DNA of 64,000 nucleotides from Hyphomonas adhaerens MHS-3 (lineage in GTDB: Bacteria > Pseudomonadota > Alphaproteobacteria > Caulobacterales > Hyphomonadaceae): NCBI RefSeq assembly GCF_000685235.1, contig NZ_ARYH01000005.1:29182-93181 (forward strand). Reading direction: 5' to 3'. The translations under genes and the position numbers were made by a program. Positions within the stretch are counted from its first letter, which is position 1. Each line of letters opens with the position of its first letter. Below the pieces are notes generated by a model, which was not told where the DNA came from, made no database searches, and saw only the letters and a program-made list of their open reading frames with translations. This document shows positions 1-8,483 of this stretch, one piece after another.

Positions 1-825
1 AGCCTGTCGGAATCCTGCGGGCTCGCCTCCGACGCCCTCGATCAGTTCATTCCATTTGCGTCCGGGTCCTACGAAAAAGGGAAAGACCCGGTCTACCGCG
101 AAGAATCCCCGACCCTGACGCTGCACATCGATGCATTCGAGCTGCTCTCCCATGAAGTGACGAATGCGGAATTTGCCCGCTTCGTCGACGAGACCGGCTA
201 TGTCACGGATGCGGAGAAAAGTGCCGAAGCGGGCGGAGAAGCCGCTGGATCCGCGGTGTTCCAATCCGCAGAGGGCTCCGTAGGCAAATATCCGTGGAAG
301 CTGGTTCCGGGCGCCACTTGGTCATCACCGGAAGGGCCAGGATCGGACATCGCCGGCCGCGCACTGCACCCCGTCGTTCATGTGTCCCTGGCCGACGCCC
401 AGGCTTACGCGGCTTGGGCCGGGGGCCGGCTGCCAACGGAGGCGGAATGGGAATACGCCGCGTCCCGCGGCTTGCCTGACCTGAACCGCGCCAGGTCCGG
501 TGCCTATGACGAGACGGGCCAGCCTGTCGCAAATACCTGGCAGGGCATTTTCCCGGTCAGCAATACCGCCGCCGACGGTTTCACGGGCACATCGCCTGTT
601 GGCTGCTTCGGGCCGGACAAGTCCGGTGCCTTCGACATGATCGGCAATGTCTGGGAATGGACCGACACGCCCTACGGCCCCGGCACAAACACAATCAAGG
701 GCGGGTCCTATCTGTGTGCAGAAAATTTCTGCCGGCGTTACCGCCCTGCCGCACGGCAGCCTGAAGAGACAGACTTCTCATCGAACCATATCGGTTTCCG
801 AATTGTCCGGGATGTAGAGCGCTGA
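1..825 (+). CDS. Formylglycine-generating enzyme (FGE/SUMF1 family), 5' end outside window
   Basis: This enzyme oxidises the active-site cysteine of type I sulfatases to formylglycine. The frame is open from base 1, so the start lies to the left of the window and the methionine-less stretch HEVTNAEFARF at about 150-180 is internal. The C-terminal FGE core is well kept: GNVWEWT, then KGGSYLC (Cys codon 715-717) and FCRRYRPAAR (Cys codon 730-732), ending in a GFR motif. The two cysteines four residues apart match the catalytic pair of human SUMF1 and Streptomyces FGE, so this is a probable true FGE and not merely an FGE-fold protein. It converges on a sulfatase gene only 4 bp away that has the CxPSR target motif, which supports the call. 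Confidence 0.9.
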   Translation, partial: SLSESCGLASDALDQFIPFASGSYEKGKDPVYREESPTLTLHIDAFELLSHEVTNAEFARFVDETGYVTDAEKSAEAGGEAAGSAVFQSAEGSVGKYPWKLVPGATWSSPEGPGSDIAGRALHPVVHVSLADAQAYAAWAGGRLPTEAEWEYAASRGLPDLNRARSGAYDETGQPVANTWQGIFPVSNTAADGFTGTSPVGCFGPDKSGAFDMIGNVWEWTDTPYGPGTNTIKGGSYLCAENFCRRYRPAARQPEETDFSSNHIGFRIVRDVER

Positions 826-829
826 CCGG

Positions 830-2491
830 TCAGTTCGGCCAGTAAATATACTCATCCCCCGGTTCAAAATTATCGGCGGCCGTTTTGTCGACCATGATCG
901 GGCTTTCTATTGTGTACGGATAAAGCGGCTCACGCGCATCCGCCCAATGGGCATCGATCAGAGACTGAAGCTCTGCCACTTTGTCCGGCAATTGGTCCGC
1001 GAGATTTTCCTGCTCCGTCGGGTCTTCAGCCAGATTGAACAGCCATGACTTCTTTTGCCGGCCATTTACCTGCAACTTCCAGTCACCCGCACGTACGACA
1101 CGGTAATACCCGCTGGACCAGAAGATCGCATCGTCCGCCCGCGCGATATGTCCCGTACCGGTCGCTTCGGGCAGAATATTCTCTCCATCGATCTCCAGAC
1201 CGGCTGGCAGCAGGGCGCCTGCAATGGCCGCGAGGGTCGGCATCACATCGACATGCGCCACCGGCGTGTCGATGATTGCGCCAGAAGGAATATTACCGGG
1301 CCACGAAACGAACATCGGCACCCGGATTCCACCCTCGAACAAAGTGATCTTCCAGCCGCGATACGGGGCGTTGACCTCCGGCAGGCCAATATATCCTGCG
1401 CCACCATTGTCCGAGGTGAAAACGATCACCGTGTTATCGGCCAGCCCTTCTTCTTCGAGTTTGTCCATGATGCGCCCGACACTTCGGTCAAGCGCCCGGA
1501 CCATTGCTGCATAAACGCGCAAACGCTCTGGCTGGATGTCTCCGACAGCTTCGTAGTCCTCCCGCGTCGCCTGCAGGGGTGTATGGACGCCCCAATGGGC
1601 CAGGTAGAGAAAGAACGGCCGGTTGCGGTTGGCCTCAATGACCTTGCTGGCTTCGTCCGTCCAATAGTCAGTCAGATACCCGCCAGGCTCAAACCAGTCG
1701 CTGTTGTTGAACGATGCAGCATATTGCATCCGTGCCCACAGGAATTTGTCGATCGGGTCGAAGTCGAGTTTGGCATTCACGACATCCGGATCATCGCCGG
1801 GAAGATACAAGCCGCTGGCCATGAGCAGGCTCTCGTCAAACCCCTGCGCCGTTGGGCGGGACTCCTCGCTGCGCCCCAGGTGCCATTTGCCGATGTGCAC
1901 CGTGTGGTACCCGGCCTGTTTCAACAGTTCTGCGACCGTCACCTCTTCACCGGGCAATCCCTGCTGATCGAACGGCACGCCGCCCTCATCCGCCTGCTTG
2001 TTCCAGAGGATTGGAGGCAATCCGGTGTGCATGTCGTTTCCTATCATGGAGACGATACCGCCCATGCCTCCCGGCGTGGGGGTAAATTCAAACCCTGTGC
2101 GCGTTGGATAGCGCCCGGTCATCAACATCGCCCGGGAAGGCGCGCACGTCCCCGTTCCGGCATAGGCCTGATTGAAGATTGCGCCCCGCGCAGCCAGCCT
2201 GTCGATGTTGGGGGTCGGCACGAGGCCGCCCGCCACACCGCCGCCAAAGGTGGAGATGTCGTTGATGCCTAAATCGTCAGCAACGATGAAGATGATATTC
2301 GGCGGGCCGTCGGCCCTGTTCGTCTGCGGATCTTCCGGGCCCGGGCTCCAGGCAATCTCCTGGTTGGGCGCGACATCAGTCCCGCCCGAGTGCGCCACCA
2401 GGAACAGGATTATCGACGGCTTGTTAAACCAGGCCAATGTTCCAAGAACGACGAGCAACGCCGCCAGTCCAATGAGAATTTTCTTCAGCAT
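830..2491 (-). CDS. Membrane-anchored type I sulfatase
   Basis: A sulfatase of the alkaline-phosphatase superfamily, 553 aa. An N-terminal hydrophobic segment (about residues 4-22) probably anchors it to the inner membrane or acts as an uncleaved signal. The metal-binding ADDLG motif is at residues 71-75. The formylglycine motif CAPSR is at 116-120, followed by the usual MLMTGRYP, and GKWHLG follows later. It is the last gene of a minus-strand operon, 10 bp after the GST-like gene. The FGE gene converges on it from the left and would mature Cys116. The natural sulfate ester cannot be told from sequence; a sulfated marine polysaccharide or aryl sulfate is likely. Confidence 0.93.
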   Translation of the reverse strand: MLKKILIGLAALLVVLGTLAWFNKPSIILFLVAHSGGTDVAPNQEIAWSPGPEDPQTNRADGPPNIIFIVADDLGINDISTFGGGVAGGLVPTPNIDRLAARGAIFNQAYAGTGTCAPSRAMLMTGRYPTRTGFEFTPTPGGMGGIVSMIGNDMHTGLPPILWNKQADEGGVPFDQQGLPGEEVTVAELLKQAGYHTVHIGKWHLGRSEESRPTAQGFDESLLMASGLYLPGDDPDVVNAKLDFDPIDKFLWARMQYAASFNNSDWFEPGGYLTDYWTDEASKVIEANRNRPFFLYLAHWGVHTPLQATREDYEAVGDIQPERLRVYAAMVRALDRSVGRIMDKLEEEGLADNTVIVFTSDNGGAGYIGLPEVNAPYRGWKITLFEGGIRVPMFVSWPGNIPSGAIIDTPVAHVDVMPTLAAIAGALLPAGLEIDGENILPEATGTGHIARADDAIFWSSGYYRVVRAGDWKLQVNGRQKKSWLFNLAEDPTEQENLADQLPDKVAELQSLIDAHWADAREPLYPYTIESPIMVDKTAADNFEPGDEYIYWPN

Positions 2492-2501
2492 CTTCCGCCG
2501 C

Positions 2502-3539
2502 CTAGTTCAGGAGTTCTTCGCAGCCGGTGCCGGACAAGATCTGCCTGACTTCGGCGCGGACATCATCAGGGAGTGCGCTGGCCGTTTCCCGCAGATGCTG
2601 CAGGCATTTTGCCTGATAAGGAAAGGTGGGCTGTTTCCAGACCTGTCCGTCGATCTCGGTCTCGAAGTCCGGCTTGCCCGCCACGACCGCCGCAGCATTT
2701 GCTTTCAGGAAAGGCAAGTAGACGCGGCCGATTTCGGTCAGCAGCGGTTTCAAGCTCTCGGTCGCCTGCTCCTGTGTGAACCAGTCGCCACTTGCGGGCT
2801 CCACGCCGGACAGGTCCTCCATACGATCCAGCCATGCCCGCACCCGGGCGGAGCGCGCGCGGGTCAAAGCGGCAGATGTGGGTTCCACGATGGCCAATTG
2901 GGTCAACTGCCCGAAAATGGCGAAATCCGCGGACGACGGCCGTGCCCCGAGCACATAGCCCGCGCGTTGCAACAGCCCGTCCAGAAGGTCGATGAAGCGG
3001 AGGTAGCTCGCTTCAATCGTCGACGCGGTGACATCGTTTGACCCCACGACATAGAGTCGCTCCGTCTGCCGTTTACTGAACATGTCAGCCATCTTCTGCG
3101 CATCCGGCGCAGCCAGCGTGGGCAAAGACCAGTAAACCAGGAGCGGCCCGGCATTGTCGCGATCCGCTTCGAAATACCAGCGATAGTGGAACATGGCCTT
3201 GGTCAGCCATTCATCCGCATAATCCTCGATTAACTCGTTCAGGAACGCCAATGCCGGGGTTTCCGGAATGACGCTGCGGCCCGCATATTCTCGTTCCAGA
3301 CGACGTGTAATCGGCGTGGAATCGACAACAGCCTCAACCTCTCCGTTCGCATCGGAGAAATAGAAGGTCGGCAGCAATTTCACCTTTGGCTGTGGCAGGC
3401 CCGGCGGCGGGTTCTGGTGCCCGCCCCAGAGGATCGCATAAGGAATTCGGCGATACCGCAGCAGTGCCAGCATTTTGCGCGTGTACGGCGAACCAGGCGC
3501 GCCCATCAGCTTCAGGCGGTTTTCATCCGCAACGTTCAT
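2502..3539 (-). CDS. Glutathione S-transferase-like protein
   Basis: A 345 aa protein that opens with a thioredoxin-fold GST N-domain (GAPGSPYTRKMLALLRYRR, a conserved cis-Pro/Ser-type glutathione site region). A helical C-domain follows (about residues 110-270), with an extra tail of about 70 residues that normal GSTs of about 200-230 aa lack. The start has a strong ribosome site (GGGAGGAA, 5 bp upstream). It lies between two sulfatase genes on the same strand (10 bp to one, 90 bp to the other) and is probably co-transcribed. No signal peptide is visible, so it acts in the cytosol unlike its exported neighbours. Its link to sulfate-ester use, perhaps detoxifying an aromatic aglycone, is inference. 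Confidence 0.75.
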   Translation of the reverse strand: MNVADENRLKLMGAPGSPYTRKMLALLRYRRIPYAILWGGHQNPPPGLPQPKVKLLPTFYFSDANGEVEAVVDSTPITRRLEREYAGRSVIPETPALAFLNELIEDYADEWLTKAMFHYRWYFEADRDNAGPLLVYWSLPTLAAPDAQKMADMFSKRQTERLYVVGSNDVTASTIEASYLRFIDLLDGLLQRAGYVLGARPSSADFAIFGQLTQLAIVEPTSAALTRARSARVRAWLDRMEDLSGVEPASGDWFTQEQATESLKPLLTEIGRVYLPFLKANAAAVVAGKPDFETEIDGQVWKQPTFPYQAKCLQHLRETASALPDDVRAEVRQILSGTGCEELLN

Positions 3540-3629
3540 GGTTCCTCCCTACCCATGACCTGGGCCTTATCATTTATTTTTTGGCACTCTCGCTGTCATT
3601 TTATTTTTGGTCAATAGCAGAACGCCCGG

Positions 3630-5423
3630 TCAACGCCGAATGATGCGCCTGACAAGGTGCAGGATGAACCAGAAGATCAGAAGCAAACCGGCCAGCAGGA
3701 CGACCAGCTGCGGCCAGTAGGCCTTCAACTGGCGCGCCATCGTGTTGCGTGTGATCTCCTTCAGGGAGCTGTAGCCCTCGGGCACTTCCAGCACTCCGAC
3801 ACGGTCACTGTAAGCCTGATACTCTTCCAGCATGTCCGCAAAGATATTCGGCTTGTCTGTGCTGAGGTCCGTCGTCTCCCCCGGATCCTGTTCGATATCG
3901 TACAGCCGCCATTTGCCGTCTCCGTGCGGCTTCTGGTTGCGGGTAATTTTCCAGCGGCCTTTCAGGATCGCCGAGTTGCCGGAAACTTCCATCCCGATCA
4001 CATCGCCGGGCTGGTAGACCGCCGCTTGTGCGCCGGTCAGGAGCGGGTCGAGGCTCCGCCCGGTCATGGGGGTGTCTGGTGTGTCGATGCCCGCATATTT
4101 CAGCAAAGTTGGAGCAATATCCGTCACGACGGTCCGGGCATCGTATGTCTCGCCCTGCGGCACGCCGGGGCCCGCCATGACCAGCGGCACACGGATCCCG
4201 CCCTCAGACCCCAGGAACTTGAACATGTTGTTTGGAGACGCCGCCGCGATCGCCCATTCCGGACCGATGAAGCCCCAACTCTCCTGTTCGCCAATGCCCT
4301 CGATCCCGATGTGATAGCCGTGCATTTTCATCCAGATCGTGAGCCGGAAATCCTCATCGCCGCGCGATGGTTCCGGCCCGTTGTCTGATGTGACGACGAA
4401 AATGGTATTCTCGAACTTGCCAACCTGCTTGAGATGTTCGACGAGCCGGCCAATCTCCATGTCCATTGCCTCCATCATCGCCGCATTCACCTGCATGCGG
4501 GCGGCGTAAAGCGCCTGATCGTCCGGGGAGAGATCACTCCACGGGCGCATTTCCTCCGGCATGGGGGCGAGCGGCGCGCTCTCCGGGATCAGCCCGATGT
4601 CTCTGGCCTTATGCCAGCGCGCCTCCCTCAGGGCGTCCCACCCCTGGTCATAAACACCGTCGTATCCGGCCGTCAGTTCCGGCGGCGCCTGCACGGGAAT
4701 GTGGATCGCCTGGAATGCGACATAGGCGAAGAAGGGCTGTGTCTGATCGCCTTCGTCCAGATAGTCGATCATGTGGTCGACGATCATGGTGGAGGAATAG
4801 AATGAGTCCGGCAGCTGGGCAGGTTTGCCGTCCTCATACCAGGGCGCCTTCTGATAGTAGGGCATGTAGGGCTTGTCCGACCAATTGTCGGCGCCAGACG
4901 CATCAAGGGCCAGCGACCGATCGAACCCATGCGCGTTGGGCAGGTCCCCCGCCCCGCTCCCAAGGTGCCACTTGCCTGACATGAGCGTCCGATAGCCCGC
5001 GGACTTCAACCGGTCTGCAAGTGTCAGGATACCCGGCTCAAGATGCATTGTGTAACCCGGCTGGCCGACATGCTCTTTCGGCAGCACCTCCGGAATGGTG
5101 GCAATCCCGGTCATATGGTTGTCCATACCCGTCAGGAGCATGGCCCGCGATGGCGAACACAGCGGAGAGGAATAGTGCTTCCGGAACATGGCTCCGCGGG
5201 CAGCAAGCGCATCAATATTGGGTGTGCGTGCCTCGCCGCCATAAACGCCGAAATCCATCAATGCCGCATCATCGACAAGGATGAGGACGATGTTCGGCCG
5301 GGTTCCGTCTGACTGTGCCATGGCGACCGGGCCGGTCAGCATGAACGCCATGGCTGCGGCGGTCCCCCCACCCAGCCATGCGAAAATTCTACGAACAAGA
5401 CGGCCCGTTTTCCAATCTGGCAT
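3630..5423 (-). CDS. Arylsulfatase (AtsA-like), exported
   Basis: A 597 aa type I sulfatase. The chosen ATG at 5421-5423 follows an AGGGGT ribosome site and gives a clean signal peptide ending in VAMA before QSDGTRP. A longer open frame up to 5639 would overlap the DUF1365 gene and adds no conserved sequence. The metal site is LVDDA, and the formylglycine motif CSPSR has its Cys at residue 89, followed by AMLLTG and later SGKWHLG. The GMDNHMTGIATIPE and GQPGYTMHLEPG segments resemble Pseudomonas AtsA. A C-terminal hydrophobic helix with an Arg-rich end (last 30 residues) probably tethers it to the membrane. It is the first gene of the sulfatase / GST / sulfatase operon. Confidence 0.92.
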   Translation of the reverse strand: MPDWKTGRLVRRIFAWLGGGTAAAMAFMLTGPVAMAQSDGTRPNIVLILVDDAALMDFGVYGGEARTPNIDALAARGAMFRKHYSSPLCSPSRAMLLTGMDNHMTGIATIPEVLPKEHVGQPGYTMHLEPGILTLADRLKSAGYRTLMSGKWHLGSGAGDLPNAHGFDRSLALDASGADNWSDKPYMPYYQKAPWYEDGKPAQLPDSFYSSTMIVDHMIDYLDEGDQTQPFFAYVAFQAIHIPVQAPPELTAGYDGVYDQGWDALREARWHKARDIGLIPESAPLAPMPEEMRPWSDLSPDDQALYAARMQVNAAMMEAMDMEIGRLVEHLKQVGKFENTIFVVTSDNGPEPSRGDEDFRLTIWMKMHGYHIGIEGIGEQESWGFIGPEWAIAAASPNNMFKFLGSEGGIRVPLVMAGPGVPQGETYDARTVVTDIAPTLLKYAGIDTPDTPMTGRSLDPLLTGAQAAVYQPGDVIGMEVSGNSAILKGRWKITRNQKPHGDGKWRLYDIEQDPGETTDLSTDKPNIFADMLEEYQAYSDRVGVLEVPEGYSSLKEITRNTMARQLKAYWPQLVVLLAGLLLIFWFILHLVRRIIRR

Positions 5424-5547
5424 ATCTACCCCTGATTCAAATATAATGACACTCGGAATGTCACCAGATGGGGTATTTGTCAAAGTCGGGCCTGTAAACC
5501 CTGCACCGGATAAGGTGGATCGGCTGAGCTTCAGAAACTCAAAAGCG

Positions 5548-6366
5548 TCAGGCGGCAGGTCCGCGTGAGCGCGCCCATTTTTGCGAACCGGATGCGGCGT
5601 GCCCGAGGCTAGTGCCGGCAGTCTCGCTTTTCGGGCCATGCCGATGATACTGCGCGCCTTTCAAAACCAGCTTCAGCGCTTCCCAGTGAATTCCGGCAAT
5701 CACGCCAAGTGTCATGAAGGGAAATTTGGCAAGCAATGCTAAAGTTGCCCTTGCCGTGACAGGACGGGCCTTCCCGGCCAGATAGGCCGTCATCCGTTCG
5801 GTCTCTCCATCGCGATAGGATATGGACAGCGTCACGTTGTCAGAAGGCGGCCGGACGGTAAATTCGTAGTGTCCGCGCTGATCGAAGAATGGGGAGACAT
5901 AAAACGCCTTGTCGCATTCATGCCGGCAGACTCCATCAATTAATTCGGCAGCACACAGATAATAGTGCCGTTCCCCAAACGTATTGCCGACTTCATAGAG
6001 CACATGGTGAAGGTCGCCTCCCTCATTGCGGAGAAAGTAGACCGAGACCGGATTAAACACATATCCGAACATGCGAGGTAAAGTGAGGAGTTCAATCGTT
6101 GCCACATCTTCCTGAACGCCCTGCCGATCGGCAAACGCCCGCACCCACGCAGCCAGGTCTTTTGTCTGGCCGTCTCCATGTTCCAGCGGATCAAAGCTGA
6201 TCAGGCCACGTTTTCCGATATTCAGGAACCGGGTGATCCGGCCGGCTTCGTCCAGACGGTCCAGGTCCAGCAACAAATAAGCAATCCGGTAGCGCAGAGC
6301 ATGCGATACGCGGCCAAATCGTTTATGGCTTACCTGACCGATATAGAAGCGTGCCGGTTGGTTCAT
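5548..6366 (-). CDS. DUF1365 family protein
   Basis: A 272 aa DUF1365 (COG3496) protein. The family start (FYIGQVSHKRFGRVSHALRYR) and the central VFNPVSVYFLRNE segment are clear. Its ATG overlaps the stop of the upstream FAD gene in an ATGA junction at 6363-6366, so the two are translationally coupled. In many proteobacteria this pair sits with a cyclopropane-fatty-acyl-phospholipid synthase and the RpoE-ChrR pair, and takes part in stress-induced lipid modification. Here the synthase is missing and the next gene is a sulfatase after a 124 bp gap. The biochemical activity of DUF1365 is not established from sequence. Confidence 0.88.
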   Translation of the reverse strand: MNQPARFYIGQVSHKRFGRVSHALRYRIAYLLLDLDRLDEAGRITRFLNIGKRGLISFDPLEHGDGQTKDLAAWVRAFADRQGVQEDVATIELLTLPRMFGYVFNPVSVYFLRNEGGDLHHVLYEVGNTFGERHYYLCAAELIDGVCRHECDKAFYVSPFFDQRGHYEFTVRPPSDNVTLSISYRDGETERMTAYLAGKARPVTARATLALLAKFPFMTLGVIAGIHWEALKLVLKGAQYHRHGPKSETAGTSLGHAASGSQKWARSRGPAA

Positions 6367-7733
6367 GCATGAACCCTTCCCGTTTCAGTTCGCGCCAGGC
6401 GCTCCTGGCTGAAATCGAACGCCCAGGGGCGCTTCCAGTCGCTCAGCAACTCCGCGACGGCCAGACCGGATTGGAGCCCGTCTTCATGGAAGCCATATCC
6501 CTGCCACGCCCCGCAAAACCACGTGCCGCGGCGCCCCTGAATGGACCAGATCTCTCGCTGGGCTTCCATCGCCCGGGCATCGAACACAGGATGATTGTAC
6601 ACGAATTCACGTTCCACTTTGTCCTCAGCGGGCTCCTGTTCCGGGTTCAACGTCACGAAATAGTTGGTCTTCGTATCCAGCCGCTGGAGCGCATTCATCC
6701 AGTATGTCACGGACAGCTTGAGCGAGTCATTGCGTTTCGCGCGGTAGTTCCATGCGGCCCAGGCCCTGCGCCGCTCTGGCATCAGGCTCTCATCCCTGTG
6801 AAGGATCACACGGTTCGGCTGTGTACGGAAGCGGGACAGGATTCCGGCCTCCACGTCGTCTGCGTCTTCGAGCAGCGCAAAGGCTTCCGGTGCATGGCAA
6901 GCGAAGATGACCTCATCGAAATCCTGATGCGCTCCCGACACAAAATGGATCCGCACGCCCTCCCCGTTACGCGTGACAGACCGGATTCCGGCATTGCAGC
7001 GTATCCGCTCCGAAAACCCTTTCGTCAGGGGGCCGAGATATGACGCGCTGCCGCCATCAACCGATTGCCAGGGAAATTGAGGGCGAACGCTCACCAGGCC
7101 ATGATTGACAAAGAACCGGGCGAGACTCGCCGCTGGGAAATCCATGATCATCGAGACCGGACAGGACCAGATTGCCGCTGCCATCGGCAACAAGTGATAG
7201 TCCACGAAAGCCCGTCCGTAGCCTTCTTCAGCCACATACTCTCCGATCGAACGGCCGCGCTGACAGGTCGCCAATTCGTGGGAAGCGGCATGGAAGCGCA
7301 GTATGTCCTTCAACATCAGGTAAAAGCGCGGGCTGGCCATATTCCTGCGCCAGGCAAACAGCCCCTCCATGCCATGGCTGGCATATTCCATTCTCGCATC
7401 GGGGATCGAGACAGAAAAGTTCATCTGGGTGGGATTGGCTGCCACGCCGAGATGTTCGAACAGCGCCGTCAGGTTTGGATAATTCGGCTCATTAAAAACA
7501 ATGAACCCTGTGTCCACCGGCACAGGCCCTTCCGGGGCCTCCACAATCATGGTGGCCGTATGTCCGCCAATCCGGTCTGCTTTTTCAAACACAGTGATAT
7601 CGCATGCGTCCTGCAGCGCCCATGCAGCGGAAAGACCGGAAATGCCGGTTCCGATGACCGCCACTTTCGGACGGCGCCCATCAGAGGTGGCCACAGATCG
7701 GCGGATTACAGGTGCGGCGACATCAAATGGCAT
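6363..7733 (-). CDS. FAD-dependent amine-oxidase-fold protein (COG2907 type)
   Basis: A 456 aa flavoprotein with an N-terminal dinucleotide-binding motif (KVAVIGTGISGLSAAWAL, about residues 24-41) and the GGHT stretch that follows in the amine oxidase/desaturase superfamily. The C-terminal FAD contact (GTWFCGAWQGYGFHEDGLQSG) is present. It is the family found beside DUF1365 and cfa genes. From memory, in Rhodobacter sphaeroides such a protein in the RpoE regulon takes part in modifying membrane fatty acids; I would assign the same broad role here. It is divergent from rpoE across 102 bp and overlaps the downstream DUF1365 gene by 4 bp. Confidence 0.85.
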   Translation of the reverse strand: MPFDVAAPVIRRSVATSDGRRPKVAVIGTGISGLSAAWALQDACDITVFEKADRIGGHTATMIVEAPEGPVPVDTGFIVFNEPNYPNLTALFEHLGVAANPTQMNFSVSIPDARMEYASHGMEGLFAWRRNMASPRFYLMLKDILRFHAASHELATCQRGRSIGEYVAEEGYGRAFVDYHLLPMAAAIWSCPVSMIMDFPAASLARFFVNHGLVSVRPQFPWQSVDGGSASYLGPLTKGFSERIRCNAGIRSVTRNGEGVRIHFVSGAHQDFDEVIFACHAPEAFALLEDADDVEAGILSRFRTQPNRVILHRDESLMPERRRAWAAWNYRAKRNDSLKLSVTYWMNALQRLDTKTNYFVTLNPEQEPAEDKVEREFVYNHPVFDARAMEAQREIWSIQGRRGTWFCGAWQGYGFHEDGLQSGLAVAELLSDWKRPWAFDFSQERLARTETGRVHA

Positions 7734-7777
7734 AGGTGTTCTCCGGTTTGTTCATAGAGATACGCAGCAGCCTGCCT

Positions 7778-7802
7778 GCCGGATTGGATGATCCAATCCG
7801 GC
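7778..7802. promoter_or_regulatory. Perfect 12-bp-arm palindrome overlapping the rpoE promoter -35
   Basis: Arms 7778-7789 and 7791-7802 are exact reverse complements around a single G at 7790. The right half covers the proposed ECF -35 element TGATCC at 7789-7794. It lies in the divergent region between rpoE and the FAD gene, so a dimeric regulator bound here could control both genes. An alternative is simple chance symmetry around the -35 box, but 12 matching pairs make that unlikely. Confidence 0.6.
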
Positions 7803-7818
7803 TTTATTTGCGTAAGAG
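7789..7818 (+). promoter_or_regulatory. Candidate RpoE (ECF11-type) autoregulated promoter
   Basis: TGATCC at 7789-7794 is separated by 18 bp from TAAGAG at 7813-7818. This matches my recollection of the RpoE-dependent promoter pattern in Rhodobacter (TGATCC, about 18 bp, TAAGA-like). It lies 17 bp upstream of the chosen rpoE start and just ahead of its AAAGGAGG ribosome site. That position would give a very short leader and positive autoregulation, as known for this sigma group. Confidence 0.65.
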
Positions 7819-7835
7819 CAGAAAAGGAGGCGATA

Positions 7836-8483
7836 ATGCGATCCGTGACGTCCGCTCAGTCAGGAGCCATTCATGGCATCAAACAGAAAAGCCTGGCCAA
7901 AGTGAGCGCCCTTCCCGGCCGCTCTGCTCTGGACGGCGAGTTGATGTCTCGGGTGGTCAGCTCCGCTGACCGCGAAGCATTCAACACGCTGGCTTTACAT
8001 TATGCCCCGCGCCTCAAGGCGTGGCTGGTACATCGTGGCGAGGGCGACTCGACGTCAGAGGACATTGTCCAGGATGTGCTGACAGCCGTCTGGCAAAAGG
8101 CCGCCAGTTTTGACAGTTCAAAAGCGAGCTTTTCAACCTGGGTCTACCGGATGACCCGCAATCGCTGGATCGACCACAAGCGAAAGCATGACCGGCTGCA
8201 ACCGACGGCCCCGCAAGACATGATGGAGCTTTCTGACGAACTGGAGGATTCCCCCCACGCTGGTCTGGAAGAAGCCCAGGCCGCACAAGCCGTGAGGGAC
8301 GCGCTCGCAACCCTGCCGCCAGAACAAAAGCAAATGCTCTATCTCGCCTTTTTCGAGGGGCTATCCCACAGCGCCATCGCCGAACGGACAGGGATCGCCA
8401 TCGGTACGGTGAAAAGCCGTATCCGAGCTCCCCTGAAGAAACTCAGAACGACACTTGAAGCCTATCGAAAGGATGCGCCATGA
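7836..8483 (+). CDS. rpoE: ECF sigma factor, RpoE type (partner of ChrR)
   Basis: A 215 aa group IV sigma factor. Region 2 contains EDIVQDVLTAVWQKAASFD and FSTWVYRMTRNRWIDHKRK. Region 4 contains LPPEQKQMLYLAFFEGLSHS and the helix-turn-helix GIAIGTVKSRIR. The start at 7836 follows AAAGGAGG with ideal spacing; the open frame begins at 7788 but that part covers the promoter. Its stop overlaps the chrR ATG (ATGA, 8480-8483). The family answers singlet oxygen and related membrane oxidative stress. The divergent FAD/DUF1365 genes fit its known kind of regulon. Confidence 0.9.
   Translation: MRSVTSAQSGAIHGIKQKSLAKVSALPGRSALDGELMSRVVSSADREAFNTLALHYAPRLKAWLVHRGEGDSTSEDIVQDVLTAVWQKAASFDSSKASFSTWVYRMTRNRWIDHKRKHDRLQPTAPQDMMELSDELEDSPHAGLEEAQAAQAVRDALATLPPEQKQMLYLAFFEGLSHSAIAERTGIAIGTVKSRIRAPLKKLRTTLEAYRKDAP

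Noticed and set aside
1055..2272. 405-residue open frame on the plus strand opposite the sulfatase gene
   Set aside because: It is a shadow frame in GC-rich DNA. It has no ribosome site and no recognisable domain, while the opposite strand encodes a clear sulfatase.
5424..5639. N-terminal extension of the second sulfatase into the DUF1365 gene
   Set aside because: The extension has no conserved sequence and would bury the signal peptide. The ATG at 5421-5423 has a ribosome site.
7734..7777. A second RpoE promoter reading toward the FAD gene
   Set aside because: No TGATCC box is present on the minus strand at a useful distance; only the palindrome links the two directions.
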